A stretch of DNA of 64,000 nt from Nilaparvata lugens (lineage: Eukaryota; Arthropoda; Insecta; Hemiptera; Delphacidae). The stretch is taken from assembly GCF_014356525.2 (NCBI RefSeq), contig NC_052508.1, positions 65,979,693-66,043,692 of the forward strand. The letters are read 5' to 3'. The notes beneath the pieces are model-generated. The model did not search any database. It saw nothing but the letters and a program-made list of their open reading frames with translations, and was not told the origin of the DNA. Both the position numbers and the translations under genes were made by a program. Shown in pieces: positions 33,270-44,542 of the stretch (positions are counted from its first letter, which is position 1; the number at the start of each line of letters is the position of its first letter).

Positions 33270-33352
33270 GTGACGATCGTTTCGACCTGTTGTTGATGAC
33301 CAACAACAGGTCGGAAACGATCGTCACTCGTGTTTTTTTTTTTTTTTTTTTT
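33270..33352. repeat. 26-bp-stem hairpin followed by a T20 run
   Basis: GTGACGATCGTTTCGACCTG and TTGTTG pair with CAACAACAGGTCGGAAACGA and TCGTCAC around a 5-nt loop (ATGAC), with one bulged base. A run of 20 T begins at 33333. It lies 120 bp before ATAD5 exon 10. Confidence 0.9.
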
Positions 33353-33472
33353 AATTCAAGTTTAATTTATAGTGAATATGCAACAGAGTCACACTATCTG
33401 CTTTCAATGAATAATTTTATATTTTCACTTGTTTGTTATACCGAGATAAATAAATTCATCTGTAATTTTCAG

Positions 33473-33560
33473 GTCGAAAAGTGAAGAAAAAGAAAACAAG
33501 AATAAGCAGTTAAAAAGTGATGGTTCTTTTAAGAAGAGATCTTTAATTCTAGTCGAAGAC
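33473..33560 (+). CDS. ATAD5: ATAD5 homologue, coding exon 10 (Walker B)
   Basis: An 88-bp exon after acceptor TAATTTTCAG, donor GAC|GTAAGT. Only one frame is open: it needs two bases from the previous exon and exits in phase 0. It encodes SKSEEKENKNKQLKSDGSFK and then KRSLILVED. SLILVED continues as ADLLFE in the next exon, giving the Walker B strand (compare hhhhEExD of ATAD5). The lysine/glutamate-rich part replaces the much longer linker of vertebrate proteins. The entry phase conflicts with the stronger donor of the preceding exon. Confidence 0.88.
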
Positions 33561-33726
33561 GTAAGTATTGATATCGCCCTATTATGTTCTAGTGATGGTT
33601 TTTGCAAGTATGGGTTCACTTCATCAAGTATTTACATTTACAAAATGTCTTTCATCATGATAATTATTACCGAGTTGGCGGTATAAACGAATACTTAACT
33701 ATATTATTAGACTCTTGTAATTACAG

Positions 33727-33907
33727 GCGGACTTACTTTTTGAAGGTTTCGACGAAGGTTTTATCTCTGCAATAGCCGCTCTATCCCTAACCTCGAAACG
33801 TCACTTGGTATTCACTGTCAACAACAAAAAGCCTCAACACTTTTCGAAATTCGTCAGGCCATCCGATCTAATGCTGGAGTTCCAACGGCCGTCTTCAAGT
33901 AACCTAG
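33727..33907 (+). CDS. ATAD5: ATAD5 homologue, coding exon 11 (after Walker B)
   Basis: It begins after acceptor TGTAATTACAG in phase 0 and encodes ADLLFEGFDEGFISAIAALS, LTSKRHLVFTVNNKK and then SDLMLEFQRPSSSNL. It matches the order Walker B, GFxxAI..L...TKRP(V)xxTxND (sensor 1 region) of ATAD5. The run TSKRHLVFTVNN keeps the position of the sensor-1 Asn. The probable donor is CTAG|GTTTGT at 33907, eight bases before the assembly gap, so the true end could not be checked. The lid and C-terminal parts of the protein are not seen. Confidence 0.88.
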
Positions 33908-33915
33908 GTTTGTAC

Positions 33916-34015
33916 NNNNNNNNNNNNNNNNNNNNNNNNNNNNNNNNNNNNNNNNNNNNNNNNNNNNNNNNNNNNNNNNNNNNNNNNNNNNNNNNNNNNN
34001 NNNNNNNNNNNNNNN
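33916..34015. other. Assembly gap of 100 N
   Basis: Exactly 100 unknown bases, the usual placeholder for a gap of unknown size. It falls directly after an ATAD5 exon. Confidence 0.99.
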
Positions 34016-34133
34016 TATCGATATTGATAGTGAAGGTGACTTTAAACACACTATTAAGTTACCGAAAGAATATTCAGTGGTTTTGAATGAGGATAACATC
34101 AGAAGTTTTAATTCTCGTTCATGGGAATTGAAT
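34016..34133 (+). CDS. Probable coding exon after the gap, identity uncertain
   Basis: The sequence emerging from the gap is open in one frame and reads IDIDSEGDFKHTIKLPKEYS, then VVLNEDNIRSFNSRSWELN, ending at AAT|GTGAGT, a near-consensus donor at a codon boundary. Amino-acid composition and the donor make a real exon likely. By position it could be a later ATAD5 exon, but I see no diagnostic motif, and the gap may join unrelated DNA. No following exon was found in the next 30 kb. Confidence 0.5.
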
Positions 34134-34539
34134 GTGAGTGGGAATTGCATATTCTTGAGACAGTTTCATGGTAACTATAGACGTTGAGTATTAAGATAGC
34201 CCACCCCCGAGTGAAATAGATCTGAGAATATGTAAGTATTTTTGGATATGCTAGCTCATTCCAATTATACTTACATATTGTCGGAGAAAACACTTTAACA
34301 ATCACAACTGGGATGTTTGTACAGAAAAAGAGCTCAATTTTTTACACATGCATAATATTGATAAACAGTTTGATTGAACTCTTGACTGTCAGTTGGAAAC
34401 CAAGCATAATATGGATATTATAGAACTTAGATTATTGTAGAGATAAGGATTCACTTTAATCTGACAGTATAGCAATAGATTATTAAGCAATAGATGTAGA
34501 GAGAGAGATAGGGAATTTCTCAATTCACTTAAATCTGTC

Positions 34540-34630
34540 AGTATAGCATTAGATGTAGAGAGTGATGGGAGAGAGGGGAGAGGGGGGAAGGTGGTATGGG
34601 TGAGTGGGGAGTGGGGAGAGGGGGATTTCA
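34540..34630. repeat. Purine-rich low-complexity tract
   Basis: GAGAGAGGGGAGAGGGGGGA and similar G/A-rich sequence over about 90 bp. Non-coding. Confidence 0.7.
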
Positions 34631-35102
34631 AGCGAAAAAGAGTGTTTGAAGTCCCAGTTTATAACTACTGACATTATTTTTGGAGTTGGACTACCGCTGT
34701 GTGAATAAACAACGATAGGTTTCTTCTCATATGTACTTTTATCTCTATCTTGTTAGTGTTAAAACAGGTGATGGTAATCGCGGTAGAGATGGCCTCCACC
34801 GTCCACGTCGACCACCAACCACCTCCACCTCCCGGTCAGTGTGGATTGAGGTCGCAGAAACAGATCGAAAGCCGCATAATAATTCAAGGATTCCGTGAAA
34901 TAGAAGTATAGAACGAACAACTCTGCTCATCACAAACAAACCGGTCCATGACTATCATTAGAAATGAATTAAGCTGTCCGCTGCTATAAAAAAGACCAGC
35001 TAATACCGCCAGGGTATCACTATAAATAACTATGCACCCATGGATTGTAGGAAACTGTATAACTAGGTCGAGAGTTGGGTATATGGGATGGGCTAAATTT
35101 CC

Positions 35103-35321
35103 TATAGTGTGGTCCACGTTATAATGGCAGTGGATTTTGATAGAATAGCGATGCCAATATTCTCTGCATTAATTAATTATATTTCTACACCGTCAAAAAC
35201 ATAATTGTCATCGTTGTGGACCTAGAAAAGGATAGTACCACCGGCTTTGTCGAATGATAGACAAGGATAGCAAAACCGAAGTTGATCAAATACTGTCATT
35301 ATAACGTGGACCGCACTATAG
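35103..35321. mobile_element. TATAGTGAGGTCCACG-family foldback element, copy 3
   Basis: TATAGTGTGGTCCACGTTAT at the left and ATAACGTGGACCGCACTATA at the right. Subterminal AGACAAGGATAGCAAAACCG is shared with other copies. Confidence 0.75.
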
Positions 35322-35334
35322 TTTAGAAAATTCA

Positions 35335-35433
35335 TGAATTTATTTATTATTAATTCATGGATAAAATATCATTCTCACTCTATGAATGATTGGGAAAGGA
35401 ACAAAACTGTTCCCTTCCCAAATTCGGATAGAA
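35335..35433 (-). mobile_element. Retroposon 3' stem-loop relic
   Basis: Tail-like TTTATTTATTATTAATTCAT followed by GATTGGGAAAGGAACAAAAC and its partner GTTCCCTTCCCAA, a compact stem-loop shared with the family described at 22985-23095. Confidence 0.4.
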
Positions 35434-35439
35434 ATTATT

Positions 35440-35547
35440 GGCAACTAGCAAGACGGCAAGACGCCTCTGAGACGGCTTCTCTAATTGATTCTCGTGGAAT
35501 TAATCACGATTGAAATTTAACCGGCTTTTGTGCAACCGGCACTAAAT
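35440..35547. mobile_element. Right half of a GCCGGTTAAATTTTAA-family element
   Basis: Only one arm is left: TTCTCGTGGAATTAATCACG, then TTTAACCGGCTTTTGTGCAA and CCGGCACTAA. Confidence 0.55.
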
Positions 35548-35565
35548 CTCTCAATTCAATCACAA

Positions 35566-35722
35566 CTAGCAGGTAACCCGTGCTCCCCAAAAGTCTAATT
35601 AAAAACTTGACCTACAGAAATCATGAAAAATTTGGAATAGGCCTTTAACCATCCTCGGTAAATTAAGAATCTGTTTCAAAATTTTCAAGTTAATCAGTTG
35701 AGTAGTTCAGACGTTATGATGC
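35566..35722 (-). mobile_element. Helitron-like element, family 1, truncated
   Basis: On the plus strand it begins CTAGCAGGTAACCCGTGCTC, the reverse complement of the family's 3' end with its hairpin. It continues through the AACCATCCTCGGTAAATTAA block and is cut after CAGACGTTATGATGC. Confidence 0.6.
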
Positions 35723-35764
35723 TATAAAAAAGACCAGCTAAATCGCAGTGTATCACTATAAAAA

Positions 35765-37078
35765 ATTGGTGTGGTACACTCACACAACTTTCCTTGCTCA
35801 TTGAACTATAAGCCTCATTATCAAACGAGAATAATTTAGGGGAATAACATAATGACGATTGACGGCAACATATTTGCAACTACGATCAGACTACTGTATA
35901 TGTGTATATACATTGTTTTCAGAGTACTTTTTCCTTATGTAAATTGTGAAATTCGATGATTTTTGAAATTCGTCAAAACAGCTGTTCACAGATGAAATAT
36001 CTTGACTATGACTGTGTTCTTTTTATAAAGTGCTCTACCTACCGTACCCACGGTATATGGAGAAGAAAAAGTAAAACCGTGTACCTACCTATCTCATGAC
36101 GAGAAGGAGGTTACAAAGTCCATTTCTCAAGATTAGGTGGACCCCCCATTAGTACCCCAGGAAAAAGACGCAGGTCAGTTGATAGAGCTAATAAATAACT
36201 ATATAAGGTATGGATTTGAAAAAAATCGTTAGAGCCGTTTTTGAGAAAATCGTGAAAAACATGGTTTTTTAGTAACTGTCATTTTTCTAAAGAATATTAC
36301 TGAGCTCCTGCAATTTTTCAGAAATGAAACTCATGTCAGTTGATAGGGCTTATAAATAGCTATCCATGGTAAAAATTTGAAGAAAATCGTTAGAGCCGTT
36401 TCCGAAAAACCGTGAAAAACATGGCTTTTTAGTCATTATCCGCCATTTTTCTCAAGAATATTACGGAGCTCCTGGAATTTTCCCAGAAATGAGACTCATG
36501 CCAGTTGATAGGGCTTATGAATAGCTATCCATGGTATAAATTTTAAGAAAATCGTTGGAGCCGTTTTCGAGAAAATGTGAAAAACATGGTTTTTTAGTCA
36601 TTTTCTGCCATTTTTCTCAAGAATTTACGGAGCTCCTGAAATTTTCCCTGAAATGAGACTTATGCCAGTTGATAGGGCTATAAATAGCTATCCATGATAT
36701 AAATTTGAAGAAAATCGTTAAAGCCATTTTCGAGAAAAACGTGAAAAACATGGTTTTTTAGTAATTATCCGCCATTTTTTCCGCCATCTTGAATTGAATT
36801 CTATTGAATTTCTTATTGTCGGGTCCTCATGGTATAAGGACCTTAAGTTTAAAATTTCAAGTCAATCGGTTGATTAGGAATGGAGTTATCGTGTTCACAG
36901 ACATACACACATAACACACACACACATAACACACACCACACACAGACCAATACCCAAAAATCATGTTTTTGGACTCAGGGGACCTTGAAACGTATAGAAA
37001 ACTTGAAATTGGGGTACCTTAATTTTTTTTGTAAAGCAATACTTTCCTTACCTATGGTAGTAGGGCAAGGAAAGTAAT
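35765..37078 (+). mobile_element. Long repeat with internal 130-180-bp tandem units, copy 1
   Basis: It ends GGTAGTAGGGCAAGGAAAGT and is matched inverted by 48283-49225. Shared blocks include GACCCGACAATAAGAAATTC (as reverse complement), ACTCAATGAACTATAAGCCT-like sequence and CATGTTTTTGGACTCAGGGG. Bases 36190-36790 hold about four diverged copies of a unit with AAAATCGTTAGAGCCGTTTT, CGTGAAAAACATGGTTTTTT and GCTATCCATGGTA. No coding potential is seen. Confidence 0.65.
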
Positions 37079-37180
37079 AACTATGCACCCATGGATTGTA
37101 GGAAACTGTAACCAGGTCGAGAGTTGGGTATACGGGTTGGGTTAAATTTCCTAGCTTAGAAATTTCATGAATTTTTGGCA

Positions 37181-37403
37181 GCTAGCAAGTTATCCGTGAT
37201 ACACAAGGGTCTAATAAAACGACGACCTACACAAATCTTGACAAATTAAAATGAGCCTATAAATAACCATCCTCGTAAATTGAGAATCTGCATTCAACAT
37301 TTCAAGTTAATCAGTGAGTAGTTGAGACGTGATGATGCGTCATTCGTGAAATTTCTATCCCCCACGTGTATAAGCAAATTCTTTCCTTTATTATATTATA
37401 GAC
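37181..37403 (-). mobile_element. Helitron-like element, family 1
   Basis: Plus-strand start GCTAGCAAGTTATCCGTGAT, end TTCCTTTATTATATTATAGA. It is followed head-to-tail by a second copy at 37403. Confidence 0.6.
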
Positions 37404-38152
37404 TAGCAGGTAACCCGTGCTCCGCAAGGGTCATTTTAAAACTTGACAAACTGAAAACTTTACCTACTGAAATCTTAAAGAATTCAAAATAGGCTATAAC
37501 CATCCTCAATAAACTAAGACTCTGTATGCCAAATTTTAAGTTAATCATTATTATGGACGAAAATCCAATTAATTTCAAAATCATTCTTTTTAAATATCAA
37601 AATTCAAAATTTTAGTTTAGTCATTAGTTTTGAAGTGGAAATTGGACTTTTTAGAGTGAAGTGAAATCTTAACCTTATCTTTTTGAAAAATTTTATTTAA
37701 AAATTTGGGAGAAGACAGTTTTGGGCTATGCCTGGTATCTTCTCCCAATCATATTATAATTATGATATGTAATGCCAATGGAATAAATGAATAAATAAAT
37801 AAATGCTGTAATTCCTCCGAAGACTTCTGCTACGGCAAATATGGCAACAGGGTAAACTGATACCCTGTAAAAATTACAGCTGATAAATAATTTGAATAGT
37901 GGCGCTCATCGAATTCCTACCTGTTTACCCTGTCGCAATATTTGCAGTAGCAAAGTCTCGGGGTGATTTACAGCATTTAATTTGGATATTGGTCTAATAA
38001 TATGATAATTCATTAGCATTTGAATAATTGCAATTCTCAGTAATTTCCATCTGTAGTTTAAGTAATCAGTCCAGTATATCAGACGTGATGATGCGTTGAA
38101 TTTCCAATCCCGTACGTGTATAAGCCAATTCTTTCCTTTATTATATTATAGA
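37403..38152 (-). mobile_element. Helitron-like element, family 1, split by an insertion
   Basis: Starts ACTAGCAGGTAACCCGTGCT and runs to about 37552 (AAGTTAATCA). Family sequence resumes at about 38063 (AATCAGTCCAGTATATCAGA) and ends at 38152 with TATTATATTATAGA. The ~510-bp insertion includes a retroposon stem-loop (TTGGGAGAAGA/TCTTCTCCCAA) with tail AATAAATGAATAAATAAATA at 37705-37805. Confidence 0.6.
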
Positions 38153-38336
38153 TCGAATTCAAATTATTAATTCATCAAAAAATCCTTGATAATCCATTCT
38201 ATTGGAGTACAAGAATAAATTGAATATTCAGGTATATAATTAAATTATAGATTGGCATTCCAAAAAATTCTGCAAGCGTTTTCTCAAGAAATATAGGAAA
38301 TTATGTAACCAACATTGAAAAATATAATTATGAAAT

Positions 38337-38573
38337 ATAGCAGGTAACACGTGCTCCGCAAGGTTCTATTTTAAAACTTGACAAACTGAAAACTTTACCT
38401 ACCGTACTCAAATCTTGAGAATTCAAAATAGGTCTATAACCATCCTCGGTAAATCAGGAATCTGTATTGAAAATTAAAGTTAATCAGTTGAGTAGTTCAG
38501 ACGTGATGATGCTTCTTCGTGAATTCCTATCCCGTACGTGTATAAGCCAATTCTTTCCTCTATTATATATAGA
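38337..38573 (-). mobile_element. Helitron-like element, family 1
   Basis: Starts TAGCAGGTAACACGTGCTCC, ends CTTTCCTCTATTATATATAG. Its flanks on both sides (ATCAAATTCAAATTATTAATTC-type) are also repeated, so a larger unit was duplicated here. Confidence 0.6.
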
Positions 38574-39378
38574 TCAAATTCAAATTATTAATTCATCAAA
38601 ACAATCCTTGATAAGCTATTCTATTGGAGTACAAGAATGAATTGAATAATTGAATATTCAGTTAAATAATTAAATTATAGATTGAGCATTCCAAAAAATT
38701 AAAAGGTTTTTCAAGAAATACAGGAAACAAATATTGAAAAATAGAGTTTTAAAAGTTATGTTATCACCCCCTCCTCAACTGCTTTGTGTTACTTCTTTTA
38801 CTTCAACACAGTCTGGGGTTACTATCATAATCATCCATGATCCATGACAATGTGATCATCGATTCGTCATCTCTATCCTCAATTTCCCCTCAGCTGTACT
38901 TTAGATAAGAATAATAATGAACTCTTGAAATAAGTGATGAAGATTTGAACAAAGACATCCAGATAAAAGGTGACATTCCTTGTCTTGCATTCTCAATTTG
39001 TAACGCTTTGTTCCTAGTGCCTCCCATATTTCAGCACTGCATTGTTCCTATAGTTGAAAGCTGCTTCTCTGAACAATGGGCCACATTATAGATTTCTATT
39101 TGAGACGATAACGATATCATTGACCTTCAAAGACAGATGATATGAATGTTGTTCAGATTGTTTTGAGATCTTGATAATTTTTATCAGGAGTGTATTATCT
39201 TACTTCATCGTTCACTCTATAATCTGCAAACACGTTTACAATGCGAATGTCCAAGAGGTTCACAATACTGATTTCCCCGATACTGAAATTTGTCTTAAAT
39301 ATTCGACTGAAATTTTGAAAACTCTGAAATAACATGGAATTTCATCTTAAAATGCACACTGGACACCAATCAGTTTAA
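38574..39378. other. Unassigned AT-rich DNA
   Basis: The first ~130 bp repeat the 38155-38330 flank (TTCATCAAA..AATCCTTGATAA). The rest contains no exon or repeat that I recognise. Confidence 0.4.
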
Positions 39379-39964
39379 TCTTTATATATAAAAGCGAAAT
39401 GGCACTCACTCACTCGCAGAACTATAAAATATACCGAACCAAAAACGTTCAAATTTTGTAGGTATGTTCAGTTGGCCCTTTAGAGTCGCACTAAGAACGG
39501 ATTGGAAATTTCAAAGATACGCCACAATCTGCGTTTTCAGCTTTTAATCGAGAACAAATGAACAGAAAATGTTCAAATTTAGTACAGAAGCTCAGCTAGG
39601 TGTAATAATGGTTGTGTTAGAAGGAATTTGCAAAAACGTCAAAGATACGCCCAAAATTAGTGTTTTTTTCTTTTTCTCAGATTTATCGACAACAACAGAA
39701 AATGTTCAAATTGGGTACAGAGGTTAGGGTCTAAAAAGTTTGTGATGAGGTGACTTTAATATTTCATCAAAGATACGCCCAAAATCAGCGTTTTTCTCAG
39801 CTTTTATGCGTTTTCACAGTACTTTGACTTTCTGATGGAATGAAGCATTGCTCAAATGAAAATGCATGCAAGCGAAGCGAGCTTGCTGATCTCATTTTTG
39901 GACGATCCAGTCGGGGGCCCCCTGACTAGACGGATATGGCGAGCGAAGCGAGCCTGATGGATGG
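39379..39964 (+). mobile_element. Helitron-like element, family 2
   Basis: 5' end TCTTTATATATAAAAGCGAA followed by ATGGCACTCACTCAC; 3' end GGCGAGCGAAGCGAGCCTGA with a strong GGC..GCC hairpin. The CTAG terminus is degraded here but present at 47674 and 61200. The insertion site is A|T. Confidence 0.65.
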
Positions 39965-39966
39965 TC

Positions 39967-40179
39967 TCTATTAATACAATAAAGAAAAGATAGACTTATA
40001 CACGTATAGGATAAGAAATCACGAATAACGCCTCATCACATCTGAACTACTCAACTGATTAACATTACATAAAGATTCTTAATTTACCGAGGTTGGTTAT
40101 AGGCCTATTCTAAATTCTTCAAGATTTCAGTTAGTCAAGTTTTTAATCAGACCCTTGCGGAGCACGGGTTACCTGCTAG
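39967..40179 (+). mobile_element. Helitron-like element, family 1
   Basis: TCTATTAATACAATAAAGAA at the start and CGGAGCACGGGTTACCTGCT, then AG, at the end, with the CCCTTGCGGAGCACGGG hairpin. It sits directly behind the family 2 element. Confidence 0.65.
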
Positions 40180-40581
40180 CAGAGGAGCTACTATAATGTA
40201 TGTAATGTATATAATGTAATGCTGTATTCTGTGCTGCTAGTTGTAACTTGAACAGCGTTTCACAAACCAACATGAAGTTAGTATATATATGAATATCAAA
40301 CAATATCTATTACGACAACTTTCAACATAGAGAAAGTTCTTATTTTCCAACATCAATCATATACTATCCCAATGTCAATAACGATTCTCAGCCATAATAT
40401 TAACCGGAAAGAGTTTATCTACATTGAAATAGTATTGTTTCTGTTGAGAAAATATTTCATGGAATCCTTTTGAATATTACAATGGAAATATAAATGATGT
40501 AGCATAGCTAATTGAAAAGTAATCTTATCTTAATTTAATATCCAATATCTGAATAATACATTAATCTTATCATACATCTCA

Positions 40582-40812
40582 TCTATAATATAATAAAGGA
40601 AAGAATTGACTTATACACGTACGGGATAGGAAATTCACAAATGACACATCATCACGTCTGAACTACTGGACTGATTAACTTGGAATTTTACATATACATT
40701 CTTAATTTATCAAGGGTGGTTATAGGTCTATTCGAAATTCTTCAAGATTTCAGTACGTCAAGCTTTCAGTTTGTCAAGTTCTTAATTAGACCCTTGCGGA
40801 GCACGCTTTACT
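40582..40812 (+). mobile_element. Helitron-like element, family 1, 3' end degraded
   Basis: TCTATAATATAATAAAGGAA at the start, preceded by A. At the 3' end CCCTTGCGGAGCACGCTTTA has lost the hairpin pairing and CTAG. Confidence 0.6.
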
Positions 40813-41079
40813 GTTTTAGTCATGAATGAATAAAATTAATCGTATTCCACAAGATGAATGAGAATATAGAATATGCAGTTTTCCAGATTATAAGCAGAAG
40901 TATCAGCGCAGTTCCAGAAGTATTACATACTTCCAGTTCCAACTGAACATACAACATAAGTAATAAGTATAGTAATCAAATAAACTAAAACAAAACCATT
41001 ACTATTTTTCAAGTTTATTTGATTGAAAATTCATAAAATAAACTTCCATCTACCGGACAAATACAATACTACGTCCAAC

Positions 41080-41335
41080 TGTGTTCAACAGCTCTACCTC
41101 TTCCACCAATCACAAGCGACTAGCTTCGTTCTAGCACACGCCCTTCAATCCTATTGGTTGATACAACTCACCACGTCATGTACTCCATTTCGTGGGAGTG
41201 AGTTAGCAATTCTAACCAATCAAAAGCGACAAGATGACAATCCTATTGGTTGATAACAGCTCACCAACGTCATTTCGTGAGAGTGAGTTAGCAATTCTAA
41301 CCAATCAAAAGCGACAAGATGACAAGATTGTATAT
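41080..41335. promoter_or_regulatory. CCAAT-box-rich segment with a local duplication
   Basis: CCAAT or ATTGG appears at least five times in about 250 bp (CCACCAATCACAAGC, CCTATTGGTTGAT twice, CTAACCAATCAAAAGC twice). The unit GAGTGAGTTAGCAATTCTAA plus CCAATCAAAAGCGAC is duplicated about 80 bp apart. It could be a promoter relic or simply a repeat; no linked gene was found. Confidence 0.3.
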
Positions 41336-41881
41336 TGTGAGAATGGTGCTGCAGTTCAAGTATAAGAGATAAAATATGTATCATTTATCTCATATGGATC
41401 TCAATTTTTTTTATTCAACGATAGATTGCTATTTAGTCTAGGGACTAATGAGCAACTTTTTTCTGTCCTATAATACTAATAAATACTTAATATAAGAGAA
41501 TCCTCCATAGGGTCTCCTATTCAAATTCTAATATTATTAGTACACCGCTTATGACTGTACTACACAGGTGGGTTTCTCAAAATAAATTAATAAAATGAAC
41601 TTCCTTATCAGTATATTTGTTGGACAAATAACTATGTTTGTAAGAGATTTGTGAGAAATAGTACTATATGTTGTAATTTTTCTATTGATGTAAATAAATT
41701 ATTTAATATAGCTTTGTGAATTTTTCAAGTACGGAACTTTGTGAGAAATAGCTTGTGTTAATGGGACAGTGGTAGTATCCTTTCTCATTTTATATCAGCT
41801 ACTCATTCTCAAGTTTCATTTCAGCTATTTCATCATCTCTCTATTGATCCATTCATGAAATCATCACAAATAAAAACGTTA

Positions 41882-42687
41882 GTACTGTATTATAATTCAT
41901 TCCCTCATCATAAACTATGTTCAAAATACTTGTGGAGAGTTGCCTTTGTTAATAAATAAATGTTATATTTTTGTGAGAGACAGTTAATAGTAAGTGCTGT
42001 TTGGCAGACAGCCTAAAACTGTATTATAATTCATTCCCTCATCATAAACTGTGTTCAAAATACTAATGGAGAGTTGCCATTGTTAATAAATAAATTTTAT
42101 ATTTTTGTGAGAGACAGTTAATAGTAAGTGCTGTTTGGCAGACAGCCTAAAACTGTATTATAATTCATTCCCTCATCATAAACTGTGTTCAAAATACTTG
42201 TGGAGAGTTGCCTTTGTTAATAAATAAATGTTATATTTTTGTGAGAGACAGTTGATAGTAAGTGCTGTTTGGCAGACAGCCTAAAACTGTATTATAATTC
42301 ATTCCCTCATCAAAAACTGTGTTCAAAATACTTTTGGAGAGTTGCCTTTGTTAATGGATAAATTTTATATTTTTGTGAGAGACGGTTAATAGTAAGTGCT
42401 GTTTGGCAGACAGCCTAAAACTGTATTATAATTCATTCCCTCATCATAAACTGTGTTCAAAATACTTGTGGAGAGTTGCCTTTGTTAATAAATAAATGTT
42501 ATATTTTTGTGAGAGACAGTTAATAGTAAGTGCTGTTTGGCAGACAGCCTAAAACTGTATTATTATTCATTCCCTCATCATAAACTGTGTTCAAAATATT
42601 TGTGAAGAGTTGCCTTTGTTAATAAATAAATGTTATATTTTTGTGAGAGACAGTTAATAGTAAGTGCTGTTTGGCAGACAGCCTAAA
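41882..42687 (+). repeat. 134-bp x6 tandem array
   Basis: ACTGTATTATAATTCATTCC recurs at exactly 134-bp spacing (about 41884, 42018, 42152, 42286, 42420 and 42554). Every unit ends AGTGCTGTTTGGCAGACAGC and then CT. Copies differ by a few substitutions and no indels. Confidence 0.95.
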
Positions 42688-43065
42688 GGCCATTGATGTA
42701 GAAAATTTATCAAGTTATTATATATTTTTTTGTTGTTGTGGTTGATGTCAATAAAGATTTTTTGAATTATTATTAGTAAATGCTGTCCAAATAATTTGAT
42801 AAAAAAATAAAGTGAGAAAAACTCAATTGATTACAATGAAATCATAATGAACAACATAATAGTCTAATAAACTTACCACAAAATAATGGTATCCAAGTTC
42901 CATCTCAAACACAATTTATAGCACCTCGGTTTTTAACACAAGAAACATCAAAATACACCATTACACAGTACACTTTTCACTTAAAACCTTGAAAACTATC
43001 TAAAATTGAAAACTATCACCCCATTCAATCAATCTATTTATCAACATTGAGCATCTTTGAAACAT

Positions 43066-44430
43066 CAACAACTGAAATTGATGGGCCTGTTCAAATTTAT
43101 TGGAGCCAGTTATCTGATTAACATGTGCAAAAGCTGATATCTACATAGAATGTGAGTTATTATTATTGGATTGAATTAAACCTATTAAAATTTATGTTAT
43201 TGTTTATTGATTTGTGGTTAATTAGTAATTTTAAACCTTCACAATTCAAACTATTGAATAATACTGTATCTTACTACCGTTAAACTTAACAAAAATGAAA
43301 GATTACTAACTGACACCCTATCAAAATCTTTTGCTTTATTTTATAGATTTGTGGTTGATTAGTAAAGTGACTTCAAAGCATCCACAAACTAATTAATAAC
43401 AGCCTAATATCGTGGAACTTCACAAAGATTACAACTGTCACCTTATCAATTTCATCAAGTTAGCAAATTTGACACACATCAAACAACACTTCTCGCAATC
43501 CATATTGAATGATCGAAACAGTTAACGTGAACACAAACTGTCAAAACACGGGCACATTGTTTGCACCACGGCAGCGTTACTACAAACACACCGACACAAC
43601 CGCACAGACAGAGCGTCGGCAGAGAACTGAATCACCGGCTATTTACGATTTTCGCTTCCAAGGTGTGCTTCCCCTCCCCACACCTCGAGCCATTGGTACC
43701 CTGTTCCAACTCCCCCCCCCCCCCTATCAGCAATTGCCACCCAAATAATGACAGTACAGTACTGTAATTTCGCCAGTGCTCAAAGGCTGATACAGAAGAA
43801 GAAGAAACAATTGGTGCTGTAAAGAGTGCGAGGAAAAGAGAGGGAGAATCAAAGCTCGCTAGAGAGAGATTGAGTGAGTGAGAAAGAAAGTAGAGATAGT
43901 GATAGCGAAAACTGAAGAGAAAAGAGATATAGTACGAGAAAAGGTAGGAAAAGTGTAGGAGAGACCGTCAGTACTGAAGAGAGAGAAAGAGAGAAAATAA
44001 TGTGGCAATTGGTGACTGGCTGTTGTGTGTTGCTCTATTATAGTCACTCTTTGTTGACTGACCCTTCTGTCAATGATGTCAGACGTACAATGCAGTATTA
44101 TAGTGAAAGATGGAGGAGAAAATATGTGGAATGTCGTGGTTGAGATGGGAAACTACTTTGAGAAAATTCGTTCGCCGATTTTTTTTGGGAAGCTTTAGAA
44201 TGAAGAGGAATAAAGAGGGCTTTATTTTGAAGAGGAATGTAGCTTACTAATTTGTACAATATTCTATGAAGTCTCTGATAAGGAACCAGACAAAATTGAT
44301 GAAAAATGTAATATTTTTATTACTTACTAGGTAACCCGTGCTCCACGAGGATCTGATTAAAAACTTTGACTACTCTTCAAATCTTGAAAAATTTAAAATA
44401 GGTCTTTAACCATCCTCGGTAAATAAGAAT
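43066..44430 (+). repeat. Segmental duplication, copy 1
   Basis: It starts CAACAACTGAAATTGATGGG and extends past the retained end of a family 1 Helitron-like element (ACTAGGTAACCCGTGCTCCA near 44330). The same ~1.36 kb recurs at 44543-45855 with small indels. The middle part (TCAAAACACGGGCACATTGT, AGAGCGTCGGCAGAGAACTG, a G/A-rich AGAGAGA stretch) has short frames that differ between copies, so no gene is called. It resembles a promoter-like GC-richer island but no exon follows. Confidence 0.85.
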
Positions 44431-44542
44431 AGAATACTTTTATTCCATTAAAGCAATAACAATGCAATAGGAAACGTCAATAAAGACATAACAAGTCGAT
44501 AAACGTCATTAATACTATAACAAAAAATAAAAACGAACATTA

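Noticed and set aside
41882..42687. CRISPR-like array
   Set aside because: The 134-bp units are continuous with no spacers, and the DNA is eukaryotic.
43509..43767. 79- and 68-codon frames
   Set aside because: The equivalent frames in the duplicated copy at about 44985-45240 are shifted by indels, so they are not conserved as proteins.
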